DNA from: an uncultured Clostridia bacterium
GTDB lineage: Bacteria; Bacillota; Clostridia; Oscillospirales; Acutalibacteraceae
Length of the DNA: 11,317 nucleotides
NCBI GenBank assembly: GCA_947629295.1
Contig: CANRDH010000036.1
Location: 1 to 11,317, forward strand
Direction of reading: 5' to 3'
A program made the translations under genes and the position numbers. Shown here piece after piece: positions 1-7,280 of this stretch. Each line of letters begins with the position of its first letter. Positions within the stretch are counted from its first letter, which is position 1. Below the pieces are notes generated by a model, which saw nothing but the letters and a program-made list of their open reading frames with translations, did no database searches and was not told the origin of the DNA.

Positions 1-5
1 TATTT

Positions 6-1283
6 TTACAAATTATCATCAGATCTATCCGTGCCTGTACGTTTTTTTGAATACATGACCACCGTATCCCCCTCGAGAAGTGTCAGATTGCCGTTCGGAA
101 CAATGGTTTTATCACCACGCTTGACCATAATTATTATAGTTTGTCGGGAAATATCAAGATCCTTAATCATCCGTCCGTTCCAAGTATGATTTTTCCCAAT
201 TGTGACCTCCTTAAGATAAATCGGCTTGTCACCTTTTATGGAGTCTGCCCCGAGTACAATTATATCACCGGCACGCAGTCTGACATTTCCCCTCGGAATA
301 ATATTGTCATTTCCTCTTTGAATTATAGCTATGATTACGCCCTTCGGAAGTGCAAGCTCAGCTATATTTCTGCCTGCCCATTTATCACTTTTATCAATCT
401 GTATTTTTATGAAATGCACATCCTCCTCGACCCCGTTATCAATGCTCTGAAGTCTGGAATATTGCTCAACAAAGCCTGCGGAAATAATACCTGTAGGTAT
501 TGCAACCATACCCACGCCTAAAAAGGTTATACATATTCCCAGAACCTTGCCGAGGGTGGTTATCGGGTATATGTCACCGTAACCGACGGTGAGAAGAGTT
601 GATGCCGCCCACCATATTCCCGAAAAGGCATTGGAGAATATTTCGGGCTGTGCAGGATTCTCTATACTGTACATACAAAGGCTTGCACCCAGCATAAGCA
701 CAAGTATAATAAATACCGACGACATAAGCTGCTGTCTTTTTCTCATGAGTACTTCCGCTATAACATTAAGAGAATCATAATAGGCATTTATGCGGAACAG
801 CCTCAGTATTCTTGCGACTCTGAACATTTTGAACACCGCAGCACCCGCGGGAAAGAATGTAGGCAAATAATAAGGCAGGAAGGAAAGTAAATCCACAATG
901 CCCGAAAAAGAGAAAATATATTTTAAAATCGACCTTATTTCATTATGGTGCGGATAAAGGCAATTAGCTGTATATAGCCTGAGAAGATAATCTACGGCAA
1001 AAAACGTAACAGTTACAAATTCAATGCAGCTTAATATATTCCCGTACTCGGCACTTATGCTTTTATATGTGTTGAGTATGGTTGAAAGGATATTCAAAAC
1101 AAGGGCGGAAATACTGATTATATCGTATAATCTGTTAATCGTATCATCGACCACGCCAACGGATACCATTTTGAATATTCGTCTGCGGAATTTTTCATGA
1201 GCTGAAACATTCGGCTCATCTTCCGGATAATATACATCGGGATTCATGTCCGCAGAAATTTTATTTTTTTCATTTTCTGTCAT
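6..1283 (-). CDS. Voltage-gated-type potassium channel with two C-terminal RCK_C domains
   Basis: A 425-aa integral membrane protein expected to conduct K+ through the cytoplasmic membrane. Six hydrophobic segments fit a Kv fold: S1 about 54-73, S2 82-104, S3 119-138, S4 147-167, S5 185-206 and S6 244-271. S4 has arginines at 155, 158, 161 and 164, every third residue, as in voltage sensors. The pore helix at 219-231 leads into the selectivity filter TVGYGD (232-237). Two similar cytoplasmic repeats follow, about 288-348 and 356-413, each ending in a pattern like 'RG...I.P.GN..L..GD'; these are RCK_C/TrkA_C domains, which in this family bind regulatory ligands. No Rossmann RCK_N domain with a GxGxxG motif is present, which is unusual. 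The ATG at 1283 has a GGAGG site 8 nt upstream. The gene is divergent from trkA-trkH. The channel call is firm; voltage dependence and ligand are inferred. Confidence 0.93.
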   Translation of the reverse strand: MTENEKNKISADMNPDVYYPEDEPNVSAHEKFRRRIFKMVSVGVVDDTINRLYDIISISALVLNILSTILNTYKSISAEYGNILSCIEFVTVTFFAVDYLLRLYTANCLYPHHNEIRSILKYIFSFSGIVDLLSFLPYYLPTFFPAGAAVFKMFRVARILRLFRINAYYDSLNVIAEVLMRKRQQLMSSVFIILVLMLGASLCMYSIENPAQPEIFSNAFSGIWWAASTLLTVGYGDIYPITTLGKVLGICITFLGVGMVAIPTGIISAGFVEQYSRLQSIDNGVEEDVHFIKIQIDKSDKWAGRNIAELALPKGVIIAIIQRGNDNIIPRGNVRLRAGDIIVLGADSIKGDKPIYLKEVTIGKNHTWNGRMIKDLDISRQTIIIMVKRGDKTIVPNGNLTLLEGDTVVMYSKKRTGTDRSDDNL

Positions 1284-1336
1284 AATAACCTCCGTAGTAT
1301 CATTTGAAATGCCTTGAAACAGTAAATTATATTTTA

Positions 1337-1365
1337 ATTATACACAATTTTTTATAATTAGTCAT
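1337..1365 (-). promoter_or_regulatory. Candidate sigma-A promoter of the K+ channel gene
   Basis: On the minus strand, ATGACT (1360-1365) is followed after 17 bp by TATAAT (1337-1342). The -10 is perfect; the -35 matches TTGACA at 4 of 6 positions. This would give a leader of roughly 50 nt. The region is very AT-rich, so chance -10 matches are possible. Confidence 0.4.
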
Positions 1366-1385
1366 CATAATTATTTTTTTTCTTG

Positions 1386-1414
1386 TTGAACTTCGGATGA
1401 ATTTGGTATATTAT
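1386..1414 (+). promoter_or_regulatory. Sigma-A promoter of trkA-trkH
   Basis: TTGAAC (1386-1391), a 17-bp spacer, then TATTAT (1409-1414). Transcription would start near 1421, so the trkA start must lie downstream at 1466; an in-frame ATG at 1397 falls inside this promoter. The leader of about 45 nt is too short for a c-di-AMP (ydaO) riboswitch, which is sometimes found before K+ genes. Confidence 0.65.
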
Positions 1415-1465
1415 ATGTATGTAATATTTTTTATCATGGGAATGTTATGTACGGAGGTTTATTAT

Positions 1466-2827
1466 ATGAAGGTAGTTGTTGTAGGTTGTGGAAAGATTGG
1501 TTCTACGATAATATCGAATCTGGTTGATGAAGGCCATGATGTCGTGGCTGTTGATACCGACCCCCGGGTCATAGATAATCTGACAAATATATATGACATA
1601 ATCGGGGTGTGCGGAAGCGGTACTGACTGCGATACCCTGAAGGACGCAGGAGTTGAGAATACCGATTTGATAGTTGCGGTTACAACACTTGACGAGCTTA
1701 ATATGCTTTGTTGTTTCATAGCAAGAAAAATGGGTGCGCTCCATACGATAGCAAGAATAAGAAAACCCGAATATAATATGAATAACATAGGTTTTCTGCG
1801 TCAGCATCTCGATTTGTCCATGTCGATAAATCCCGAACATCTTGCCGCTGAGGAGATATTCAATATACTGCGTCTGCCGTTTGCGGTGAAAATAGAAACA
1901 TTCTCTCAGAGAAATTTTGAAATAGTGGAGATAATACTTCGTGAAGGTTCACCCATGATAAATTCACGGCTTATGGATATAAGAAGCAAATTTAATCAGA
2001 ATTTTCTTGTATGTTTGGTTCAGAGGGGAGAAAATGTATATATACCCGACGGTAATTTTGTATTGCAAACCGGGGATAAAATAGGACTTACGGCTTCTCT
2101 TACCGAAATGCAGAAGCTTATGCGTTCGCTCGGAGTGGAAACAAAACAGGCTAAGAAGGTTATGCTTCTCGGCGGAAGCAGAATAGCCTATTACCTTTCC
2201 CATATGCTTTCCTATTCGGGAAGCAGTGTTAAGCTGATAGAGAAGGACGGAGAAAAGGCAAATATGCTGTCGGAGATAGTTTCTCCGAAGACAGTTGTTA
2301 TAAACGGCGACGGAGCGCAGCAGGAGCTTCTTTTGGAGGAAGGGCTTGCCGCAACAGACGCTTTTGTTTCTCTTACGGGAATGGACGAAGAAAACATACT
2401 GATATCAATATTTGCTTCTGTAAGCAGAGTTCCGAAGGTTGTTGCTAAGATAAACAGGCAGGAGCTTATCGAAATGGCGGAAAAGCTCGGTCTTGACAGT
2501 ATAATATCTCCGCGGAAAATAGCGTCGGATGTTGTTGTAAGGTACGCAAGGGCGCTTGAAAATTCAAAGGGAAGTAATGTTGAGGCGTTATATAAGGTAA
2601 TGGACGGTAAGGCTGAAGTTCTTGAATTCAAGGTAAGCGAAGATTTCAGCGGAATAAATATTCCGATAAAGGATTTGAATATCAGGAAAAACATCATTGT
2701 CGGTGGAATAATAAGAAACCGAAGGGCTATTGTTCCGTCAGGCCTTGACAAAATCGAAGCAAATGACAGGGTGATAGTAGTCGCAGCAGGAAGTAGGCTG
2801 AATGATTTATCGGATATTTTACAGTAG
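1466..2827 (+). CDS. trkA: Trk potassium uptake system regulatory subunit TrkA
   Basis: A 453-aa cytoplasmic protein that assembles on TrkH and gates K+ uptake in response to nucleotides. It has the full duplicated architecture: RCK_N about 1-125 with the dinucleotide motif GCGKIGS (7-13) and acidic D30 at the end of beta-2; RCK_C about 140-222; a second RCK_N about 230-350, where the glycine motif is the divergent LLGGSRIA; and RCK_C about 370-450. This is normal length for full TrkA rather than a one-domain KtrA. The start at 1466 has GGAGG 8 nt upstream (1453-1457) and begins directly with the beta-strand KVVVVG; the reading frame continues upstream but overlaps the promoter. The stop lies 16 nt before trkH, so the two are co-transcribed. 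In the family the first RCK_N binds NAD(H) and/or ATP/ADP; the weaker second motif may bind poorly, which is inference. Confidence 0.95.
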   Translation: MKVVVVGCGKIGSTIISNLVDEGHDVVAVDTDPRVIDNLTNIYDIIGVCGSGTDCDTLKDAGVENTDLIVAVTTLDELNMLCCFIARKMGALHTIARIRKPEYNMNNIGFLRQHLDLSMSINPEHLAAEEIFNILRLPFAVKIETFSQRNFEIVEIILREGSPMINSRLMDIRSKFNQNFLVCLVQRGENVYIPDGNFVLQTGDKIGLTASLTEMQKLMRSLGVETKQAKKVMLLGGSRIAYYLSHMLSYSGSSVKLIEKDGEKANMLSEIVSPKTVVINGDGAQQELLLEEGLAATDAFVSLTGMDEENILISIFASVSRVPKVVAKINRQELIEMAEKLGLDSIISPRKIASDVVVRYARALENSKGSNVEALYKVMDGKAEVLEFKVSEDFSGINIPIKDLNIRKNIIVGGIIRNRRAIVPSGLDKIEANDRVIVVAAGSRLNDLSDILQ

Positions 2828-2843
2828 GTTAGGAGCGTAAAAA

Positions 2844-4295
2844 ATGAATCGGCGCATGGTGTTATACAGAGTAGGGCAGATTATGTGTCTGGAAGCTGTT
2901 CTTATACTGCTTCCTCTGGCGGTATCTTTACTTTATAAGGAATTTTTCTGTACTGCTGCATTCGGAATATCAGCGGCGGGGGCGGCGGCTTTAGGTGCTG
3001 TGCTTATGCTTGTATTCAAAACAAAGGATAATGTGATGTTTGCAAAGGAAGGTTTTACGATAGTAAGCCTTGCGTGGGTGCTTTTATCGGTTATAGGGGC
3101 ACTGCCGTTTTTTATAAGCAGAGAAATTCCGAATTTTGCCGACGCTTTTTTTGAAACGGCAAGCGGTTTTACAACGACAGGTGCGTCAATACTTGAAAAT
3201 GTTGAAGCCATGAGCAGAAGTATGCTTTTGTGGCGTAGCTTTACGCATTGGATAGGCGGTATGGGAATACTTGTGCTTGTCATGGCGATAATACCGACGG
3301 ATTCGGGACGTTCCATGCATATAATGCGTGCGGAGATGGCAGGTCCCGTTATCGGAAAGCTGGTGCCGAAAATAAAAGATACTGCAAAGATTTTATATAT
3401 CATTTATTTTGCCCTGACGGTAGTTGAAATAGTTTTTTTGCTTAGCGGCGGTATGCCTATTTTTGACAGTGTTATTCACGCTCTCGGAACAGCCGGCACG
3501 GGAGGATACGGAATAAGGGCAGATTCTATAGGCGGATACAGTCCGTATCTGCAATGGGTAATAGCAATATTCATGGTTATTTTTGCGGTGAATTTCAATT
3601 TATATTATCTTTTGCTTCTGAGAAGATTCGGTGTTGTTTTCAAGAACCTTGAGCTTTGGATTTTTCTCAGCATAGTTCTTATATCGACGGCGGTTATTGC
3701 AATAGACATACTGCCAATATACGGAAATGCCGGAGATTCTGTAAGAAACTCATTTTTTCAGGTTACGTCCATCATGTCAACAACAGGATATTCAACGGCG
3801 GATTTTAACCTTTGGCCGTCGCTTTCGAGGTCTGTACTGTTTTTGTTGATGTTCCTCGGAGGCTGTGCAGGCTCTACTGCCGGCGGATTGAAAATATCGA
3901 GGGTCATAATCCTTGTCAAATCCGCATGGAATGATATTAAGCAGCAGCTTCACCCCCGTTCTGTAACGTCTGTCAAAATTGACGGAAAGGTCATTGAAAA
4001 CAACACCATACGCAGGGTAAATATATATTTCTTTGTATATATGGCTTTGATACTGGGTGTATTTTTGATGATATCCTTTGATACGTTCAATCTTGAAACA
4101 AATCTGACCGCTGCTGTTTCCTGTGTGAATAATGTGGGTCCGGGACTTGGGGCTGTGGGTCCGGCGGGAAACTATTCGGGGTACTCTGATTTTTCAACTA
4201 TTGTACTTGCCCTTGCGATGATTCTCGGCAGGTTGGAAATTTTCCCCTTCCTCCTCGCCCTCAACCCCCGAAACTGGGTAAACAGAAACAAATAG
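2844..4295 (+). CDS. trkH: Trk potassium uptake system membrane subunit TrkH
   Basis: A 483-aa K+ translocating subunit of the SKT superfamily, with four membrane-pore-membrane repeats forming one pore. The filter-containing segments are visible in order: SGFTTTGAS (107-115), GTAGTGGYG (215-223), STTGYST (312-318) and NNVGPGLG (429-436). The glycine-rich intramembrane gating loop is at 339-348 (GGCAGSTAGG). The conserved end, with LGRLEIFP at 461-468, shows that the C-terminus is complete. The ATG at 2844 is preceded by AGGAG at 2831-2835. It is the second gene of the operon after trkA. Trk systems couple K+ entry to the membrane potential or to ions; which applies here cannot be read from sequence. 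The stop codon's last base begins a GC-rich hairpin. Confidence 0.95.
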   Translation: MNRRMVLYRVGQIMCLEAVLILLPLAVSLLYKEFFCTAAFGISAAGAAALGAVLMLVFKTKDNVMFAKEGFTIVSLAWVLLSVIGALPFFISREIPNFADAFFETASGFTTTGASILENVEAMSRSMLLWRSFTHWIGGMGILVLVMAIIPTDSGRSMHIMRAEMAGPVIGKLVPKIKDTAKILYIIYFALTVVEIVFLLSGGMPIFDSVIHALGTAGTGGYGIRADSIGGYSPYLQWVIAIFMVIFAVNFNLYYLLLLRRFGVVFKNLELWIFLSIVLISTAVIAIDILPIYGNAGDSVRNSFFQVTSIMSTTGYSTADFNLWPSLSRSVLFLLMFLGGCAGSTAGGLKISRVIILVKSAWNDIKQQLHPRSVTSVKIDGKVIENNTIRRVNIYFFVYMALILGVFLMISFDTFNLETNLTAAVSCVNNVGPGLGAVGPAGNYSGYSDFSTIVLALAMILGRLEIFPFLLALNPRNWVNRNK

Positions 4296-4438
4296 CGGGG
4301 TGCCCCCCGCTCCGCGATAGTTAGTTTGCCTGTCGGAATGCGGCAGAATATATCGTGAAAGCCTCTTGCGAGGCTTTCCGAAACTACAAATGACAAACTC
4401 ATCTGTTGTCCATCGAGTAAATTTATGGTCGAGCCATA
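4295..4438 (+). other. Series of four short hairpins downstream of trkH
   Basis: Four inverted repeats follow the trkH stop. They are GCGGGG/CCCCGC (4295-4300 with 4305-4310), CTGTCG/CGGCAG with one G-U pair (4330-4335 with 4341-4346), a perfect 9-bp GAAAGCCTC/GAGGCTTTC around a TTGC loop (4357-4365 with 4370-4378), and TATGG/CCATA (4424-4428 with 4434-4438). None is followed by a U-tract, so a standard intrinsic terminator is not shown. They could be an mRNA 3' stabiliser, a non-coding RNA or a dispersed intergenic repeat. Confidence 0.5.
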
Positions 4439-4662
4439 GATTAATTAGCTTAAAAAAATTAATTACGACTTGACGCCGGGAACTGTTTAAGTTTCTTATA
4501 ATATCCCATAATATAAACAGAGGATAAACTAAAGACGATGATAAACAGTCCGGTATGAATGAATTTTTTTATTGCATCTTATGATGTAGGCTATTATACT
4601 GACGTATTTTACATATCGTAATCAATTATTTTATAAAATTTCAGCAATATTTTCTAAAGTGC
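4439..4662. other. AT-rich intergenic stretch with no recognised gene
   Basis: With the hairpin series before it and the promoter after it, this forms a 446-bp gap between trkH and the carboxypeptidase gene. It contains no open frame with a convincing ribosome binding site on either strand. A weak 6-bp stem (TGCATC/GATGTA, around 4573-4588) is the only structure noticed. I recognise no riboswitch or tRNA here. Confidence 0.5.
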
Positions 4663-4691
4663 TTGACTTCTATTTTTGTGGGTTATAAAAT
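4663..4691 (+). promoter_or_regulatory. Sigma-A promoter of the D-Ala-D-Ala carboxypeptidase gene
   Basis: TTGACT (4663-4668), a 17-bp spacer, then TAAAAT (4686-4691). The expected start of transcription is near 4698, about 44 nt before the ATG at 4742. It also rules out the in-frame TTG at 4676, which sits inside the promoter. Confidence 0.65.
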
Positions 4692-4741
4692 GTAATCGTA
4701 GGATTATAAGAAAATTTGTCGGATTGTCAGGGGGTGCTTTA

Positions 4742-6037
4742 ATGAAAAAAAATTATAAATATGTACTGGCAGCGGTTATTATTGCGACAGCCGCCGGTGC
4801 TTTTTCATATTATTCTTTTTTCATAACAAAGTCTAATGCTAATGCACAAAATTTAAAAACAGATGAAATCATTAGCTTGAGTTCCTCCCAAAAAACTGAG
4901 GACAATATTGAAGTGAACGGGAATCCTCACGACGATATTTATGAAAGTGTGATTGAATCCCAACACTCTGATAAAGAAGTACAAAAAATAAATATATCCG
5001 AATGTGATATTATTGCTGATGATGTGACATACAACGGCAAATTTACAGAACCTTCGGTAAAAGTATCCTATAACGGAACTGTGCTGAGCCGTAATGTTGA
5101 TTATAAAATTGAGTATGACAGCACAGAGGACAGGGGAGTGGGCAGATATTATTTCACTGTTGCTATGCTGGGAGAATATGAGGGCAGCACTGTAAAATCT
5201 TATAATGTTATTCCTGAGCAAATATCTTTTGCGTCTGTTAAGACTAAGGTATCTGAATTTCAACTGGATTGGCTGCCTTCAGGAAACGCTGACGGATATG
5301 AAATTGCGATAAGTAAGTATGAGGATATGTCAGTGCAGGAAATTATTACTGTTGATGGATGTGAAAGTTCAACCTATCTCAAAGAAAATCTCCCTCAGAA
5401 CAGTGTTTATTATGTAAAAATAAGAAGTTATGCTTACACGGATACCGAAGACGGGGAAGAAAAAATATATTCCCTTTGGAGTAACAGGGAAACGGTTGAA
5501 ACAAAAAAAATTGAGGTAATAGACGGCGTAACGTATATTGATGGTATTCTTATCGCAAACAAAACCTATTCTTTACCTGAGAATTATGGCTCGGGACTTA
5601 ATGATGAGGCACTTGAAGCATTTCAGACTATGTCGGATGACGCTTCTGCTGACGGAATTAATTTATATATAGTATCAGGTTACAGAAGTTATTGGCTTCA
5701 GGACAGTATATATAATAATTTCTGCGCGCAAAGGGGAGTTTCGGAGGCGGACAGGGTTTCGGCACGTCCGGGGCATTCGGAGCACCAGACAGGTCTTGCA
5801 ATGGATATAAACAGCACGTTATTCAGCTTTGCCGATACGCCGGAGGCAAAATGGCTCGCCGATAATTGTTGGAAATATGGTTTTGTTATAAGGTATCCTC
5901 AGAATAAGGAGGATATAACAGGTTATGCCTATGAGGCATGGCATATAAGATATCTTGGCAAGGAGATTGCGAAGGAGCTTTATGAAAGTGGACTTACACT
6001 TGAAGAATATCTCGGAATTACCTCACAATACGGCTGA
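4742..6037 (+). CDS. Membrane-anchored D-alanyl-D-alanine carboxypeptidase, VanY/M15B family, with Ig/Fn3-like region
   Basis: A 431-aa protein predicted to trim D-Ala from peptidoglycan stem peptides outside the cell. Residues 2-5 are lysine/asparagine-rich, followed by one hydrophobic segment (about 7-27) acting as uncleaved anchor or signal peptide; there is no lipobox. A polar linker follows, then about 85-260 holds beta-rich repeats: a 'YNG...P.V.VSYNG' Ig-like unit and an Fn3-like unit ('GYEIAIS', 'YYVKIRSY'). The catalytic domain is about 270-425: SGYRSYW (312-318), the zinc ligands H348 and D355 in SEHQTGLAMD, and E398/H401 in EAWHIRY. All M15B active-site residues are present, so it should be active. 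The ATG has AGGGGG 7 nt upstream. It is a monocistronic unit with its own promoter. Whether it serves vancomycin resistance or ordinary wall trimming is undecided; no van genes are nearby, so trimming is likelier. Confidence 0.9.
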   Translation: MKKNYKYVLAAVIIATAAGAFSYYSFFITKSNANAQNLKTDEIISLSSSQKTEDNIEVNGNPHDDIYESVIESQHSDKEVQKINISECDIIADDVTYNGKFTEPSVKVSYNGTVLSRNVDYKIEYDSTEDRGVGRYYFTVAMLGEYEGSTVKSYNVIPEQISFASVKTKVSEFQLDWLPSGNADGYEIAISKYEDMSVQEIITVDGCESSTYLKENLPQNSVYYVKIRSYAYTDTEDGEEKIYSLWSNRETVETKKIEVIDGVTYIDGILIANKTYSLPENYGSGLNDEALEAFQTMSDDASADGINLYIVSGYRSYWLQDSIYNNFCAQRGVSEADRVSARPGHSEHQTGLAMDINSTLFSFADTPEAKWLADNCWKYGFVIRYPQNKEDITGYAYEAWHIRYLGKEIAKELYESGLTLEEYLGITSQYG

Positions 6038-6093
6038 GAAAAGTTGTATCTGATTACACAAAATAACGAATACTTTTATAATTCCATTAAAGT

Positions 6094-6115
6094 CTTGTAA
6101 TAATTACATTACAAG
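6094..6115. other. Hairpin after the carboxypeptidase gene
   Basis: Perfect 8-bp inverted repeat CTTGTAAT/ATTACAAG (6094-6101 with 6108-6115) around a 6-nt loop, 57 nt after the stop codon. It is followed by GTTGTCGC rather than a T-run, so it may protect the 3' end rather than terminate. Confidence 0.4.
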
Positions 6116-6154
6116 GTTGTCGCACTAAATGCGGTCAGCATTCCGTTTTAAATT

Positions 6155-6182
6155 AAGCCTTTTACAAAAGGCTTGAGTTTTC
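6155..6182 (+). terminator. Possible intrinsic terminator of the carboxypeptidase gene
   Basis: AAGCCTTT (6155-6162) pairs with AAAGGCTT (6167-6174) around a 4-nt loop, followed by GAGTTTTCC. The stem is good but the T-run is short and delayed. A further stem TCGCC/GGCGA (6201-6205 with 6216-6220) lies downstream. Confidence 0.45.
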
Positions 6183-6245
6183 CAAAGGCTGAACATTTAA
6201 TCGCCACCCGCAAGCGGCGAGGTTTGTTAATATAGCTATAACAAA

Positions 6246-6287
6246 GGGGCATCGCTTAAGTTTATAAAAACTTAATGCGAAAGCCCC
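6246..6287. terminator. Bidirectional terminator between convergent genes
   Basis: A long imperfect stem: GGGGC, TCGC and TTAAGTTT on the left arm (6246-6263) pair with AAACTTAA, GCGA and GCCCC on the right (6268-6287), with a small apical loop and one internal bulge. T-rich sequence follows on the plus strand (GTTTGCATTTTATTTTA) and CCCCTTTGTTAT on the minus strand. It can stop transcription from the carboxypeptidase gene and from the opposing minus-strand operon. Confidence 0.65.
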
Positions 6288-6303
6288 GTTTGCATTTTAT
6301 TTT

Positions 6304-6329
6304 ATACCGATAATAACTTAAGTCGGTAT
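6304..6329. repeat. Inverted repeat spanning the stop codon of the LOR-like gene
   Basis: ATACCGA (6304-6310) and TCGGTAT (6323-6329) form a perfect 7-bp stem with a 12-nt loop. The right arm is the last coding bases of the minus-strand gene. No T-run follows on either strand, so this is probably an accessory to the terminator at 6246-6287. Confidence 0.35.
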
Positions 6330-6794
6330 GGGATGGCTCTCTGTCAGAGCAATGTATATGTCCGCACACATGGCAACAGACAGCATAAAAATATGGTACT
6401 GCCCATCGGTGATATTTATCTCATAGCCCTCACCCTGCTGAGTCCAGCATTTTTTTTGCGTCATTATTATTTCTCCGTCTGAATTTAACATTGAAAATCT
6501 TCCGTCCGCAAGATTTCCGATAAATCGAAATGTACTTCCGTATATTGCAAATGAAAATTGCTTGTCCATACATGGCACAAGGGCATAGAATCTTCTTGCG
6601 CATCTGACGGTAAAATAGTTAAGAACAAAGTTATTGAATTTAATTGACGAAAGAAGCCTGTCCCCGTTATCCGTCAATCTGATGCGAAGCGATGGAGAAG
6701 CCTCCACTGCTGCCGTATATACCGGCTCGGCATTATCGTTGTATACGGTGAAACCGTCAATACAAGACGCACCGCGTTTTATAAAAAACTTCAT
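6318..6794 (-). CDS. Hypothetical protein, possible tubby C-like/LURP-one-related (YxjI-type) fold
   Basis: A 158-aa soluble protein with no signal peptide or membrane segment. It is a run of predicted beta-hairpins in which short 'D..G' turns recur, for example YNDNAEPVY (18-26), LTDNGDRLL (40-48) and LNSDGEII (103-110), ending in a hydrophobic helix-like stretch at 136-151 (FMLSVAMCADIYIALT). That pattern resembles the tubby C-like/LOR superfamily, but I cannot confirm it by eye. The ATG at 6794 has GGGAGGG 6 nt upstream (6801-6807), and that sequence encodes the longer TTG-started frame, so the ATG is preferred. It is the third gene of an operon behind an XRE repressor and an ImmA-type peptidase, with a 35-nt gap. 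Role unknown; the context suggests a product controlled by, or acting in, that switch. Its stop overlaps an inverted repeat (6304-6329). Confidence 0.8.
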   Translation of the reverse strand: MKFFIKRGASCIDGFTVYNDNAEPVYTAAVEASPSLRIRLTDNGDRLLSSIKFNNFVLNYFTVRCARRFYALVPCMDKQFSFAIYGSTFRFIGNLADGRFSMLNSDGEIIMTQKKCWTQQGEGYEINITDGQYHIFMLSVAMCADIYIALTESHPIPT

Positions 6795-6829
6795 GCCGAA
6801 CCCTCCCAAAAATCATTTCTGTATATAGT

Positions 6830-7267
6830 TTACCCGAAAAATGCGTCTTCAATCATTGATTTGGGCAAATGTGTAAGTTTTGATATATCCTCCGCTGTAA
6901 CACTGTCCATACCTACCGTTTCGTCTTTTTCGGAAGCAAGCAAAAGATAAGCGGCAAAGCAATCCGCCTCTTTTTCAAATTTGGAAACACAAAAGCTTGT
7001 ATTTAAACTAAGCTTTATGGTGTTTGTAGTTCCGTGCAATACTATATGGCCCAACTCATGGGCGGCTGTGATTTTGCGGTTATGGTAATTCAAGGACGTA
7101 TTCAGTACTATAAAGGGTATTTCTTCCATAGTCACCGTAAAGCCGTTGATGTGCTCAGGCAAATCTCTGTCCACTGTAATTATTCCCATTTTTTCGCTGA
7201 TAAGAAACGGATCAGCACATCCGTATTTGTGTATAAGCTGTTTGACATTCTGCTCTATTTTGTTCAT
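6830..7267 (-). CDS. ImmA/IrrE family metallopeptidase
   Basis: A 145-aa cytoplasmic zinc peptidase of the COG2856/DUF955 (ImmA/IrrE) family, whose known members cleave their partner XRE-type repressors. The zinc motif HELGH is at 70-74, embedded in 'KITAAHELGHIVLHG'; the third ligand is probably E100 in the conserved 'EKEADCFAAYLL' segment (98-109). The upstream part (1-60) has the usual family layout of a helix, then 'GI..V...L' strands and 'I.LN'. The ATG at 7267 has a GGAG site with a 7-nt gap; the frame extends upstream but would overlap the XRE gene. The gap to the XRE stop is 13 nt, so they are translated from one mRNA. The arrangement matches immR-immA of ICEBs1 in order. Activity and substrate (the adjacent XRE protein) are inferred from family and context. 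Confidence 0.9.
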   Translation of the reverse strand: MNKIEQNVKQLIHKYGCADPFLISEKMGIITVDRDLPEHINGFTVTMEEIPFIVLNTSLNYHNRKITAAHELGHIVLHGTTNTIKLSLNTSFCVSKFEKEADCFAAYLLLASEKDETVGMDSVTAEDISKLTHLPKSMIEDAFFG

Positions 7268-7280
7268 ATAAAATCTCCGT

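Noticed and set aside
1397..1465. Longer trkA frame starting at ATG 1397
   Set aside because: That start lies in the predicted -35/-10 region and has no ribosome binding site; ATG 1466 has GGAGG and begins the conserved RCK_N strand.
1421..1465. Possible c-di-AMP (ydaO) riboswitch before trkA
   Set aside because: The leader is only about 45 nt, far too short for that fold, and no conserved motif is visible.
4172..4402. Minus-strand frame over the trkH end
   Set aside because: Overlaps the conserved trkH C-terminus and the hairpin series; no start signal.
4470..4502. TTGACG followed by TATAAT in the trkH downstream gap
   Set aside because: The spacer is 21 bp, too long for a sigma-A promoter, and no gene or structured RNA clearly follows.
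4742..6037. Vancomycin-resistance role for the VanY-type protein
   Set aside because: No vanR/S/H/A/X-like genes are near, and the anchor plus Ig/Fn3-like region is common in wall-trimming enzymes of Clostridia.
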